Assembly (NCBI RefSeq): GCF_005938745.2 | Contig: NZ_VCBX02000001.1 | Location: 2,638,001-2,702,000, forward strand | Direction of reading: 5' to 3' | Length of the DNA stretch: 64,000 bases | DNA from: Rhodococcus sp. KBS0724 | GTDB taxonomy: Bacteria > Actinomycetota > Actinomycetes > Mycobacteriales > Mycobacteriaceae | Shown: positions 21,505 to 29,693 of the stretch, piece by piece | Numbering within the stretch: the first letter of the stretch is position 1 | Layout of the letters: every line of letters begins with the position of its first letter | Made by a program: the position numbers and the translations under genes | Notes under the pieces: model-generated | What the model saw: the letters and a program-made list of their open reading frames with translations, nothing else | Databases searched by the model: none | What the model was told of the DNA's origin: nothing

Positions 21505-22799
21505 CCCGACTCGGTGGGCTGGTGATCGATATATCACCATTGCGGACCAGCCGTCCCTTCCGGTACGCGTTCTCCGCACGAATGATCTCGCTTCTCGGGA
21601 TCGGATTACTTGTCGTAGCCGTTCCCGCGCAGACGTACCAGCTCACCAAGTCGACCTTGCAGGTTGCCGGAGTATCCACGGCGATGGCCATCGCCATGTT
21701 CGTCGGCAGTCTGTTCGGTGGGGTGCTCGCCGATCGATACGATCGGCGACGCACTATCCAACTTGCCCGCAGCGCTGCGGGTCTCGGTTTTGTGATCCTC
21801 GGGTGCAACGCCCTGCTTCCGGATCCGTCGATGTGGGTCATCTATGTCGCAGCGGCGATCGACGGCTTGGCCGGCGGTGTCAGTAGCTCGGCATTGATGG
21901 CCTTGATGCCGGCGCTGCTGCCTCGCGAGAAGATGGCGGCTGCCGGCGCACTGGTGGCGTTGACCACCGATGTCGGGACGATGATCTCCCCGGCAATCGC
22001 CGGCGTGATCATCGCTTCCGGCGGGATCCCGGTGACGTACTTCGTCGCTGCAGCGGCCACGGCGGGCACGGTCACTCTCTTCCAGGCCGTCGGACCGACG
22101 CCGGCACCCGGAACCAACCACGAAAGCCCGGTACGCGCTCTTGTCACGGGGGTGAAGTTCGCGGGAACCCACACCGTGATCCGGGGAATCCTGATCAGTG
22201 GATTGCTGGTCATGTTCGTCAGTGGTCCGATGGTCCTGCTTCCCGCCTTTGTCGACGACGTACTCGGCGGTGGCCCGACGATGCTGGGTCTGCTGTACGC
22301 GGCACCGGCAGTGGGCGCAGTGATCGGTTCGCTGACCAGCGGGTGGACCGGGCGCGTTCACCGCAGCGGCGCAGCCATGCTGATATCGGTGGCGCTCATG
22401 CCACTCGGCTTGGTGATTCTCGGGGCTTCGGGGGCGGCATTCCTCGCCTTCCTCGGCCTCGCCGGATTCGGGCTCGGCCGAGCCCTCAACGACATCTTGC
22501 GATTTGCCGTTCTGCAGCAGAACACCCCGGACGAATTGCGTGGACGCGTATCGAGTCTGTGGATGGTGCAGGCAGTTACGGGTACTGCGATCGGGTCCAT
22601 GGCAGCGGGATTCCTCGGGCAGTGGCTCGAACCGGGAACTGCGTTGCTGGCCCTGGGTCTCGCAGGCCTGGCGTTGGGATTGATACTCCTTGCAACCTTG
22701 GGTTCGGTGCGGCGGGTAACTTCGGAGGTAATCGTGCTCGATCGCCCCGAAACTGCGGTGCAGGATATTGCGGTGCGGGAAAAGGAAGGTAGTTCATGA
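21501..22799 (+). CDS. EntS-like MFS siderophore exporter
   Basis: This 432-aa integral membrane protein shows about 12 hydrophobic segments and the MFS loop motif GGVLADRYDRRRTIQ between segments 2 and 3. The stretches DGLAGGVSSSALMALMPALLPRE and NDILRFAVLQQNTPDELRGRVSSLW match the EntS group of enterobactin exporters. It probably exports the finished siderophore. The ATG overlaps the preceding stop by four bases (ATGA), placing it in the NRPS operon. The C-terminal 35 residues are soluble and variable. Confidence 0.88.
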   Translation: MTRLGGLVIDISPLRTSRPFRYAFSARMISLLGIGLLVVAVPAQTYQLTKSTLQVAGVSTAMAIAMFVGSLFGGVLADRYDRRRTIQLARSAAGLGFVILGCNALLPDPSMWVIYVAAAIDGLAGGVSSSALMALMPALLPREKMAAAGALVALTTDVGTMISPAIAGVIIASGGIPVTYFVAAAATAGTVTLFQAVGPTPAPGTNHESPVRALVTGVKFAGTHTVIRGILISGLLVMFVSGPMVLLPAFVDDVLGGGPTMLGLLYAAPAVGAVIGSLTSGWTGRVHRSGAAMLISVALMPLGLVILGASGAAFLAFLGLAGFGLGRALNDILRFAVLQQNTPDELRGRVSSLWMVQAVTGTAIGSMAAGFLGQWLEPGTALLALGLAGLALGLILLATLGSVRRVTSEVIVLDRPETAVQDIAVREKEGSS

Positions 22800-23638
22800 A
22801 TCGAGGAGACCACCTCGCGACCATCGCCGATGTGCTGGCGGGAACCAGTGGCGCAAAAGTGCCGTACCCCATCGGCATTCGTGAGCTCGAGGTTGTTCGT
22901 AGCACCATGGTCGGATCGGGGTTGTTGCGGTTGACGTTGGGTGGACCCGAACTCGACGGGTTCGAGTCGCATGCCCCGGATGAACATGTGCGGCTGGTCT
23001 ACCCGAACGCGGACGGAACGCTTCGTCTACCCGAGCGCGAGGGAGACATGCTGAAATGGCCGAGGCCGCTGCCTGTCTCGCGTGAATACACCGTGCGTCG
23101 CTACGACGCGGACTTGGCGGAGCTGGACATCGACTTCGCGCTGCACGAGGGCGGCTTCGCCTCCGATTGGGCGCAAGCTGTGACGCCGGGAACTCGCATT
23201 CATGTGGCGGGGCCGCCCGGTGGGGTCATCGTGCCGTGGACGTACGACCGGTACCTCCTCGCGGGCGACATCACGGCGCTGCCGGCGATCGCCCGATGGC
23301 TCGAGATGCTGCCGGAAGCTGCAGCCGGGTGGGCGTTCATCGAAATCGCCGACGCTTCACAGGAAATCGAGTTGGCTGTTCCCGAAGGTGTCGAAGTCCG
23401 GTGGTTGCATCGCGGTGATGTCCCAGCGGGACATTCCGATCTGCTCGAGCAGGCAGTACGAAGCGTCACCGTGGCCGAGGGCGAACGCGTCTACGCTTGG
23501 ATTTCCGGGGAAGCCACCAGCCTCAAGCCGCTTCGCAAGATTGTTCGCGACGATCTGAAGTTGGACAAGGGCGACTACCTGATCACGGGTTACTGGAAGC
23601 GCGGCGTCGCCGATTTCGACGAGGACGACGAAGACTGA
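22796..23638 (+). CDS. Siderophore-interacting flavoprotein (ferric-siderophore reductase)
   Basis: The 280-aa protein belongs to the SIP/ViuB family, which reduces Fe(III)-siderophore in the cytoplasm to free Fe(II). It has the FAD-binding motif SREYTVRRYD, the phosphate-binding segment HVAGPPGG, and the DITALPAIARWLE block. The C-terminus WISGEATSLKPLRKIVRDDL...YLITGYWKRG is typical of SIPs. The start ATG overlaps the exporter stop and follows GGAAGG. It is the last gene of the iron-controlled unit; a strong palindromic terminator begins four bases after its stop. It gives the pathway an iron-release step. Confidence 0.92.
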   Translation: MNRGDHLATIADVLAGTSGAKVPYPIGIRELEVVRSTMVGSGLLRLTLGGPELDGFESHAPDEHVRLVYPNADGTLRLPEREGDMLKWPRPLPVSREYTVRRYDADLAELDIDFALHEGGFASDWAQAVTPGTRIHVAGPPGGVIVPWTYDRYLLAGDITALPAIARWLEMLPEAAAGWAFIEIADASQEIELAVPEGVEVRWLHRGDVPAGHSDLLEQAVRSVTVAEGERVYAWISGEATSLKPLRKIVRDDLKLDKGDYLITGYWKRGVADFDEDDED

Positions 23639-23641
23639 ACC

Positions 23642-23673
23642 GAGAAAGGCGTCCCCGCGGGGACGCCTTTCTC
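23642..23673. terminator. Perfect 32-bp palindrome, bidirectional terminator
   Basis: The stem GAGAAAGGCGTCCCCG pairs perfectly with CGGGGACGCCTTTCTC and the pairing continues outwards (AACCG with CGGTT, one bulged base), followed by TTTT on the plus strand. It separates the siderophore operon from the convergent PLP-enzyme gene and probably ends transcription from both sides. Confidence 0.85.
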
Positions 23674-23679
23674 CGGTTT

Positions 23680-24966
23680 TCAGAAGAACGTATGGACCGA
23701 TCCCACGACTCGATAGTTCGTATCGACCTCGGGAATCAGTGACCACTTGTCGAACGTGGTGCATGGGTGCGAGATCCCGCACCCCAGGAGATCACCTACC
23801 TGCAAGTCGAAATCCGCCGGCAGGTCGACGTACGCGTGCTGGTCGTTGAGGGCAGTGATTGTCAGTTTCCGAGCCGGTTGATTGGAGCCGTCGCGCCGTC
23901 GCAGGAGGACTTTGGGAAAGCCGGCGTCGGAACCCACGTCGCGACGACCGAAGCCCAGAATCGCACGGCCTGGCTCCGGTAGCGAGAGCACAACACCCCA
24001 GACCTCGGCAGCTGCCCGCAAGGTGCGTGGACCATCTGCCCAGGGAGAGGTATCGGCGTAGAGGCCGTGATCGTGAGTGACGTAGCAACCACTGCGCAGT
24101 ACAACGCGCACACCGTTGCTCGCTGCCCAGCGGCCGGCGAATTCGCGGACAACCAGATCGTGGAATGCGCTGCCGCCGAAGGTGACCAGGGGGAGCGGTG
24201 CTCTCGGGGAGGTGTTCTCGAACAGGTTCTCTGCCAGGCAGATTTCGGTGAACACCCGCGCGGATGCGAGATACGAATCGACGGAGATGCGGCGGGCAGC
24301 AACCGAAGCGCCCGGCATCATGCCCTCGAATCCTTCGACTCCGGTGAGGACTAGAGACTGCGCGTGTGACGCTGCGCGGGCAACGTCGAGAGCCTGATCG
24401 AGTGTGCGCGTCCCGGCGCGTCCATTGTCGTATCCGAGCTCGACGAGAACTCTGATGCTGCTGTTCGGTGAGACTCTTGCGATCAACCTTTCCATCAGCT
24501 GGATGCTCTCGACGGAGTCGACCAGGGTGGCGACGAAGAATTCGGGATCATTTTTCTGCTCGTCACAGATCCATCGAATACCCGCTGGGTCGAGTACTTG
24601 GCTCGCGATGATGATGGACTCGACGCCGAACTCGCGGAGAATGCGGGCCTGCGCAACAGTTGCCGCGGTCATTCCCCACGCGCCGGCGCCCAGTTGTCGG
24701 CGAACCAACTCCGGACTCATCGTGGTCTTGGCGTGAGGTGCCAGGTCTACGTCGTGGTCGGCACAGAACTGCGCCATGACAGCGACATTGTGTGAGATCG
24801 CTTCACGATTGAGCGTCATCAGCGGAAATGGCAGGTCGCCGTCGAGAGCGGAAATTCCCAGACTCGCGAGGTCGGAGCTACGCAAACCTTGGAGGTCGGC
24901 TCCGAAGGCTTTGTGCTCCCAACTGATCGGTGGGTTGGTGTGGTCGGTCATACCGTCGATGTTCAT
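23680..24966 (-). CDS. D-serine-deaminase-like PLP enzyme (fold type III)
   Basis: The 428-aa product resembles the DSD1 / D-threonine aldolase family. The PLP-binding lysine lies in the motif APHAKTTMSP in the alanine-racemase-like barrel. The C-terminal domain has GCGISHPCTTFDKW, whose His-x-Cys pair matches the zinc ligands of eukaryotic-type D-serine dehydratase. It should deaminate or cleave a D-hydroxy-amino acid, giving a keto acid via aminoacrylate or an aldehyde plus glycine; the exact substrate is open. ATG 24966 was chosen for the upstream GAAGG; ATG 24951 is possible. It lies 23 bp downstream of an N-acyl-D-amino acid hydrolase gene on the same strand. Confidence 0.82.
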   Translation of the reverse strand: MNIDGMTDHTNPPISWEHKAFGADLQGLRSSDLASLGISALDGDLPFPLMTLNREAISHNVAVMAQFCADHDVDLAPHAKTTMSPELVRRQLGAGAWGMTAATVAQARILREFGVESIIIASQVLDPAGIRWICDEQKNDPEFFVATLVDSVESIQLMERLIARVSPNSSIRVLVELGYDNGRAGTRTLDQALDVARAASHAQSLVLTGVEGFEGMMPGASVAARRISVDSYLASARVFTEICLAENLFENTSPRAPLPLVTFGGSAFHDLVVREFAGRWAASNGVRVVLRSGCYVTHDHGLYADTSPWADGPRTLRAAAEVWGVVLSLPEPGRAILGFGRRDVGSDAGFPKVLLRRRDGSNQPARKLTITALNDQHAYVDLPADFDLQVGDLLGCGISHPCTTFDKWSLIPEVDTNYRVVGSVHTFF

Positions 24967-24989
24967 GAGTGAAAGACCTTCTTTTCCGG

Positions 24990-26465
24990 TCACGAGCGGC
25001 GAATTGGTCGACCCGGCAGTGCATCCTCGACAAGGATGCCTCCATCTACGACGGGTATTCCTCCGACCAGTACCCGGCTGATTCCACTGGAAGGCCTCGT
25101 ACCGTCGACGTAGGTGGCGTTGTCGGTAATTCTAGCGGGGTCGAAAATGACGATGTCGGCGTCATTGCCTGGGCTGATGCGGCCCTTGGACGACATTGCG
25201 GGAACTGACTCCTCCAGAATTTGTGCGGGGATCAGTGAGCAACGCGCGATGGTTTCCGACAGCGACAGTAGTCGGCGCTCGCGGTACAGCGTGCGGATTG
25301 CACGTGCGTAGGTACCCGCGCCGCGCGGATGGCCGAGCGCAGTCGGGGGCAGCGGCCACCGCAGTGCATCGGCCGGAGTGCGCCTCGGCCAGGTCAGTGG
25401 CATGGCGTCGCTGGCTATTGCAGATCGATCGAAAGTCATTGCCCGTTCCAGGATCTCGCGTGTGGGATCCTCGTTCTCGTCGAGGAACTCGACGAGAACC
25501 AAAGCGCCGGGGTCGGTGGCACGCAAATGCTCCAGCTGCTTGCGGTCCGCGATACGTTCACCGGTGGGCACGAATGTCAGCGATCGTGGTGTCAGATTCA
25601 TCAGGTGCAGCTTGTCTGGATCGAGAAACGCAGCTCCGACGGCAGTCGACCCGGAACCGTACGGATACGCCTCCGTCGTGACGCGCGATCCGGCCGCCTG
25701 GACCTGCGCCACCACCGACAGCGCATGGTCGACGTGCGCACCCGAGGTGCTGTTGACGTGGCAGTAGTGCATATGTGCGCCGGTTTCGGCTGCAGCACGG
25801 GCGATTTCGGCGGCGCCATCCACCGGGCTCGACGGATCCATCGAAATGAGCGGGCGTGCATGGGTATAGGTAGGCACACCCGCTCGGGCGGCGAGTGCCG
25901 CGACCTGCAGGTACTCGGTAGGATCGGATTTCGGAGCGTAGCCGACCACGACACCGATACCGAGAGCTCCTGCGGCAAGATCATTTTCGAGGAGCTCGAG
26001 AATGTGTGAGCGCTGGGACAGCGTCGGCTCGCCCTGCCAGCTCGGTGCACCGAGGTGATGCAGAAGTGTTCTGATATCACCGTCGGGATCGGCGCCGGCG
26101 AGCTCGATCATGCGGGCGTGTGCCCACGATGTTGCGTAACCGTAGTTGATCGGGCGTCCTTCGGACGCTGCTCGCGCGTACGCCTTCGCGACGGGTATGA
26201 CGCCGGCCTCCAGTTCGAGGGCCGTAGTGACGCCGTCCATCGCCTGCAGTCGTTGTTCGGCGATTTCCTGTCCGTGGCTATGCATGTCGATGAATCCGGG
26301 GCAGATCACCTGACCCGTCACATCGATCGTCTGGAGGGCTTCGATCGTGTCGTGGCCCCATGCGGAAACCGTGCCGTCGGTGATCGCGATGCTGCGGACC
26401 TCGTCGATACCCGTTGCCGGATCGACCACGCGGCCGCCGGTGAACACGATGTCGTGGACCTGCAT
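24990..26465 (-). CDS. N-acyl-D-amino-acid deacylase-family amidohydrolase
   Basis: This 491-aa amidohydrolase has the metal motif GFIDMHSHGQ (HxH), HMHYCHVNS and the late Asp in IASDAMP. The overall plan is that of D-aminoacylase/D-glutamate deacylase, which removes acyl groups from N-acyl-D-amino acids. The Cys of the usual GNCG loop is not present: the equivalent stretch reads TTALELEAGVIP, so it belongs to a different branch from the paralogue at 33517. ATG 26465 follows CAGGAG by about ten bases. It heads a two-gene unit with the D-serine-deaminase-like gene and is divergent from a D-aminopeptidase gene. Confidence 0.8.
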   Translation of the reverse strand: MQVHDIVFTGGRVVDPATGIDEVRSIAITDGTVSAWGHDTIEALQTIDVTGQVICPGFIDMHSHGQEIAEQRLQAMDGVTTALELEAGVIPVAKAYARAASEGRPINYGYATSWAHARMIELAGADPDGDIRTLLHHLGAPSWQGEPTLSQRSHILELLENDLAAGALGIGVVVGYAPKSDPTEYLQVAALAARAGVPTYTHARPLISMDPSSPVDGAAEIARAAAETGAHMHYCHVNSTSGAHVDHALSVVAQVQAAGSRVTTEAYPYGSGSTAVGAAFLDPDKLHLMNLTPRSLTFVPTGERIADRKQLEHLRATDPGALVLVEFLDENEDPTREILERAMTFDRSAIASDAMPLTWPRRTPADALRWPLPPTALGHPRGAGTYARAIRTLYRERRLLSLSETIARCSLIPAQILEESVPAMSSKGRISPGNDADIVIFDPARITDNATYVDGTRPSSGISRVLVGGIPVVDGGILVEDALPGRPIRRS

Positions 26466-26653
26466 AAGCGTTGCACTCCTGTCGTCGGTCGCTAGTGTCC
26501 CGATGGTTTCACGGGCGCCGCTGCGGATTCTGGTGTGAACGTCCCAAATGGAGGCGTGCTCACCGTTCGACAGAACAAGATTCTGACGCGCACGAGTGTG
26601 AAGGTGAGGGGGATCGACCAACACGGCTGATTCGGATTTGATGGAGGGCACGA

Positions 26654-27499
26654 ATGCACGTCTATATTTCGGTGGACATGGAGGGTATCGCGGGTATCGC
26701 GACGCTCGATCAGACGGTTCGCGGTGGTAGCGGATATTCGCGGGCACAGGCGCTCATGACCGCCGAGGCCAATGCTGCAATTGCCGGCGCGTTCGACGCC
26801 GGCGCGACAAGCGTCCTGGTCAACGACAGCCATGGAACGATGGACAACCTGATTCATGCTGATCTGGATCCTCGGGCTCGGGTGATTTTCGGTTCTCCGA
26901 AGTTGCAGTGCATGGCCGAGGGTTTGACGTCGGATCACGACATTGCACTTTTTGTGGGCTATCACGCGCCTGCGGGTGGGCCCGGCGTTCTGGCTCACAC
27001 CTTCTCGAGTTTGTTCGCTGACGTTCGACTCGACGGTAAGTCGGTGTCCGAGACCGATGTCAACACTCTGTATGCAGCGACGCAAGGTGTTCCGGTAGGT
27101 CTGGTGACCGGCGACGACATCATCTGTGGGCTGGTGGACGCAGCTTCGCCGACGACGGAGACGGTGGAGGTGAAGAAGGCGCATGGTTGGTCGGCCACGA
27201 ACTCGCTGCCCCCGTCCCTCGCGTGCGAGCACATCCGGGCAGGGGCGGAACGTGCGGTACGCAAGGCCGACACGCTGAAACCCGTTGCGCTCCGGGATGA
27301 ATGGACGCTCGAGATCGTTCACCCCACGACTACCGCTGCCGAACTCGCGGAGGCTGTACCAGGTTCGAGGAGGATCGCGGACCGCACCATCGCGCACACA
27401 CTGGGCAGTGTCGACGACATACTCGGTTTGATCACGGTCAACTCACGATTGGCATCGGTCGGGGTCCAGACGATCGTGACGGTTGCCAGTCGTACCTGA
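26654..27499 (+). CDS. DppA-type D-aminopeptidase (M55)
   Basis: The 281-aa product matches M55 zinc aminopeptidases, which cut N-terminal D-amino acids from short peptides. The metal-binding signature SVDMEGIAG lies at residues 6-14, NDSHGTMDN near residue 56 and GYHAPAG near residue 102, all characteristic of DppA. The length is close to that of Bacillus DppA (274 aa). GGAGGG lies six bases before ATG 26654. The gene is divergent from the D-aminoacylase gene across 188 bp that must hold both promoters. It supplies free D-amino acids to the enzymes encoded nearby. Confidence 0.9.
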   Translation: MHVYISVDMEGIAGIATLDQTVRGGSGYSRAQALMTAEANAAIAGAFDAGATSVLVNDSHGTMDNLIHADLDPRARVIFGSPKLQCMAEGLTSDHDIALFVGYHAPAGGPGVLAHTFSSLFADVRLDGKSVSETDVNTLYAATQGVPVGLVTGDDIICGLVDAASPTTETVEVKKAHGWSATNSLPPSLACEHIRAGAERAVRKADTLKPVALRDEWTLEIVHPTTTAAELAEAVPGSRRIADRTIAHTLGSVDDILGLITVNSRLASVGVQTIVTVASRT

Positions 27500-27654
27500 G
27501 ACCGTGGCGAACCTGGGAATGCGGCGAACCTGCGAATTTGGTGACGTACGACGAATTCGAGTCGGAAGGACAGTAGTCCTGCACAAGATCTGCAGGGGTC
27601 AGTTCAGCCAGGCTTGACGGTAGTAGTCGATGGCAGTGACAGGAGTACCTGAGA

Positions 27655-28749
27655 GTGGACAAGAAGACAATGGTGGCGGACTTGGCCGCGTTGGTGAACG
27701 CCGAGTCACCGAGCTCGGATCTCGCAGCGGTCGACGCCTGTGCGGACGTGGTGGCCGAGATCGGGGAACGCCATCTCGGAGGTGCGCCGGAACGCATTCG
27801 TATCGACGGACGGCAACACTTGCGGTGGTCGTTCGGCGGCGAGCCGAAGGTCATGCTTCTGGGTCATTTCGATACAGTCTGGCCGCTCGGAACACTCGCA
27901 GAATTACCCTGGTCGGTCACCGGCAGCATCGCCACCGGACCCGGAGTCTTCGACATGAAGGCCGGCATCGTCCAGCTCTTTCATGCGCTTGCATCTCTCC
28001 CGTCGCTCGACGGGGTAGTCGTGCTCCTCAACTCCGACGAAGAGATCGGCTCGCCGACCTCGCGCGCACTGATCGAGGAGCAAGCGCGTCAGGTCGACGC
28101 GGTGCTGGTTCTCGAAGCCGCTGCCGATGGTGCGGTGAAGACCGCCAGGAAGGGCATGTCGCTGTACTGCCTTGATATCGAGGGACGCGCGGCGCACGCC
28201 GGTCTGGAACCGGAGCGGGGTGTCAACGCTGTCGTGGAACTCGCGCATCAGATTCTGGCTGTGGCAGCACTCGCGGATCCGGCGGCGGGAACGTCGGTGG
28301 TTCCCACAGTGATCAGCGGCGGCACCACAACCAATACCGTTGCAGCGCAGTCGCAACTGTGGTGTGACGTTCGGATGTGGTCCGTGAAGGAACAGGAGCG
28401 CATCGATCGTTCGATCCGCGAGTTGGCACCGGTACTGGCCGGAAGCCGAATTTCGGTGACCGGAGGACCCAACCGCGGCCCACTCGAGGCCGTGTCGTCG
28501 GAAAAGCTGTACTTTCTCGCCCATCAGATCAGTAGCGAGAGCGGGCTGGGGATGCTGCGCGACTGCGCGGTCGGCGGTGCCTCGGACGGAAACTTCACCG
28601 CTGCCGTCGGAACCCCCACGTTGGACGGCCTCGGTGCTGTCGGAGGTGGCGCCCACGCAGTTACCGAACACGTGGAGATAGATCAGATGATCCCGCGCGC
28701 CACGTTGTTGGCCGGTGTGGTGGCCCGCGTCCTGGAGGGAGGACTGTGA
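27655..28749 (+). CDS. M20-family hydrolase, candidate N-succinyl-amino acid desuccinylase
   Basis: The 364-aa protein is an M20 dizinc amidohydrolase of the carboxypeptidase G2/ArgE type. Metal ligands are visible in LLGHFDTVWPLGT, FDMKAGI, LNSDEEIGS and the C-terminal GGGAHAVTEHV. GTG 27655 follows AGGAG by nine bases. Its stop overlaps the start of a GNAT gene that has a paralogue next to an N-succinylamino acid racemase at 44.6 kb. In Geobacillus kaustophilus a GNAT succinyltransferase, such a racemase and an M20 hydrolase form one D-to-L amino acid route. That context makes N-succinyl-L-amino acid a likely substrate, though a glutamate carboxypeptidase activity cannot be excluded. Confidence 0.8.
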   Translation: MDKKTMVADLAALVNAESPSSDLAAVDACADVVAEIGERHLGGAPERIRIDGRQHLRWSFGGEPKVMLLGHFDTVWPLGTLAELPWSVTGSIATGPGVFDMKAGIVQLFHALASLPSLDGVVVLLNSDEEIGSPTSRALIEEQARQVDAVLVLEAAADGAVKTARKGMSLYCLDIEGRAAHAGLEPERGVNAVVELAHQILAVAALADPAAGTSVVPTVISGGTTTNTVAAQSQLWCDVRMWSVKEQERIDRSIRELAPVLAGSRISVTGGPNRGPLEAVSSEKLYFLAHQISSESGLGMLRDCAVGGASDGNFTAAVGTPTLDGLGAVGGGAHAVTEHVEIDQMIPRATLLAGVVARVLEGGL

Positions 28750-29693
28750 CGATGACATCGCCGAACAATGTCCAGCGCCAGAGCGTTCGACTAGCCGGAG
28801 GTGTTGTGCCTTCGCGGATGCGGCACGCGATCAGCCAAGCTGAGCACGCCGCTCTCCTTGCGGGCGTCACTGTCGACACCGTCACCGGTCATGCCGAGTT
28901 GGAACAGGTATTCGGCCTGTTCGAGAAGGTATGGCAGCCGGAGAACGGAAATCCGCCCGTGCACCGGGACATGATGAAGGCGCTTTCTCACTCCGGTAAT
29001 TACGTGGCCGGCGCTTTTCGTGGCGGAGACCTGATCGGTGGGTCGGTCGCATTCTTCGAGGAACCGCAGCACCGTTCGTTGCACTCTCACATCACGGGAA
29101 TCCTACCGACCGTCCAGAACGGCCACATCGGCCTGGCACTGAAACTGTTCCAGCGGGCGTGGGCGCTGGAACGGGGAATTCTTCACGTGCGGTGGACTTT
29201 CGATCCCCTCGTTGCGCGCAACGCCTACTTCAACGTCTCGAAACTCGGCGCCTTCCCGATCGAGTATCTGCCGCGCTTCTACGCGCCGATGAACGACAGT
29301 CTCAATGGAGGCGCAGACAGCGACAGGTTGCTGATCGACTGGGCAATCGGCAGTAGCAAGGTTTCCGATGTGGTCTCCGGCGTGGGCAAGATCCCGACTC
29401 CCGAGTCCTTGGGGGCGAGTGAACTGCTGTCCGTCTCGGCTGCCGGTCTGCCCTTGCTGACGCCGACCGAGAATCGATTTGTCACCGTGGCCACGCCGAA
29501 TGACGTTTATGCACTGCGTAAGTCAGACCCGGCAGCGGCGAACGATTGGCGACTGGCAGTTCGCGAGGCTCTCGGTGGCGTGCTCGCCGAGAACGGGGTG
29601 GTTGTCGCCGTCACCCGGACCGGGAAGTACGTCCTCGATCGTGCGCCGGGAGCAGAATGCGCCAGCGGTTGCGTCGGGATGGAGCGGCTGTGA
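28746..29693 (+). CDS. GNAT acyltransferase of the COG3375 type (paralogue 1)
   Basis: This 315-aa protein contains one GNAT domain in its N-terminal half followed by an extension. It shares the block RWTFDPLVARNAYFN, and the GGxV...F.EP and LHSHI.GILP stretches, with the GNAT at 45693-46514, so the two are clear paralogues. Relatives act as D-amino acid N-succinyltransferases next to N-succinylamino acid racemases. The start (GTG 28746, or ATG 28752) overlaps the M20 stop, and its own stop overlaps the regulator start, so the three genes are translationally coupled. The acyl donor cannot be read from the sequence. Confidence 0.78.
   Translation: MTMTSPNNVQRQSVRLAGGVVPSRMRHAISQAEHAALLAGVTVDTVTGHAELEQVFGLFEKVWQPENGNPPVHRDMMKALSHSGNYVAGAFRGGDLIGGSVAFFEEPQHRSLHSHITGILPTVQNGHIGLALKLFQRAWALERGILHVRWTFDPLVARNAYFNVSKLGAFPIEYLPRFYAPMNDSLNGGADSDRLLIDWAIGSSKVSDVVSGVGKIPTPESLGASELLSVSAAGLPLLTPTENRFVTVATPNDVYALRKSDPAAANDWRLAVREALGGVLAENGVVVAVTRTGKYVLDRAPGAECASGCVGMERL

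Noticed and set aside
27500..27654. Possible small gene or regulatory RNA between the D-aminopeptidase and M20 genes
   Set aside because: The gap holds two copies of GGCGAACCTG and a short CCTGCA/TGCAGG inverted repeat but no start with a ribosome binding site and no strong fold.
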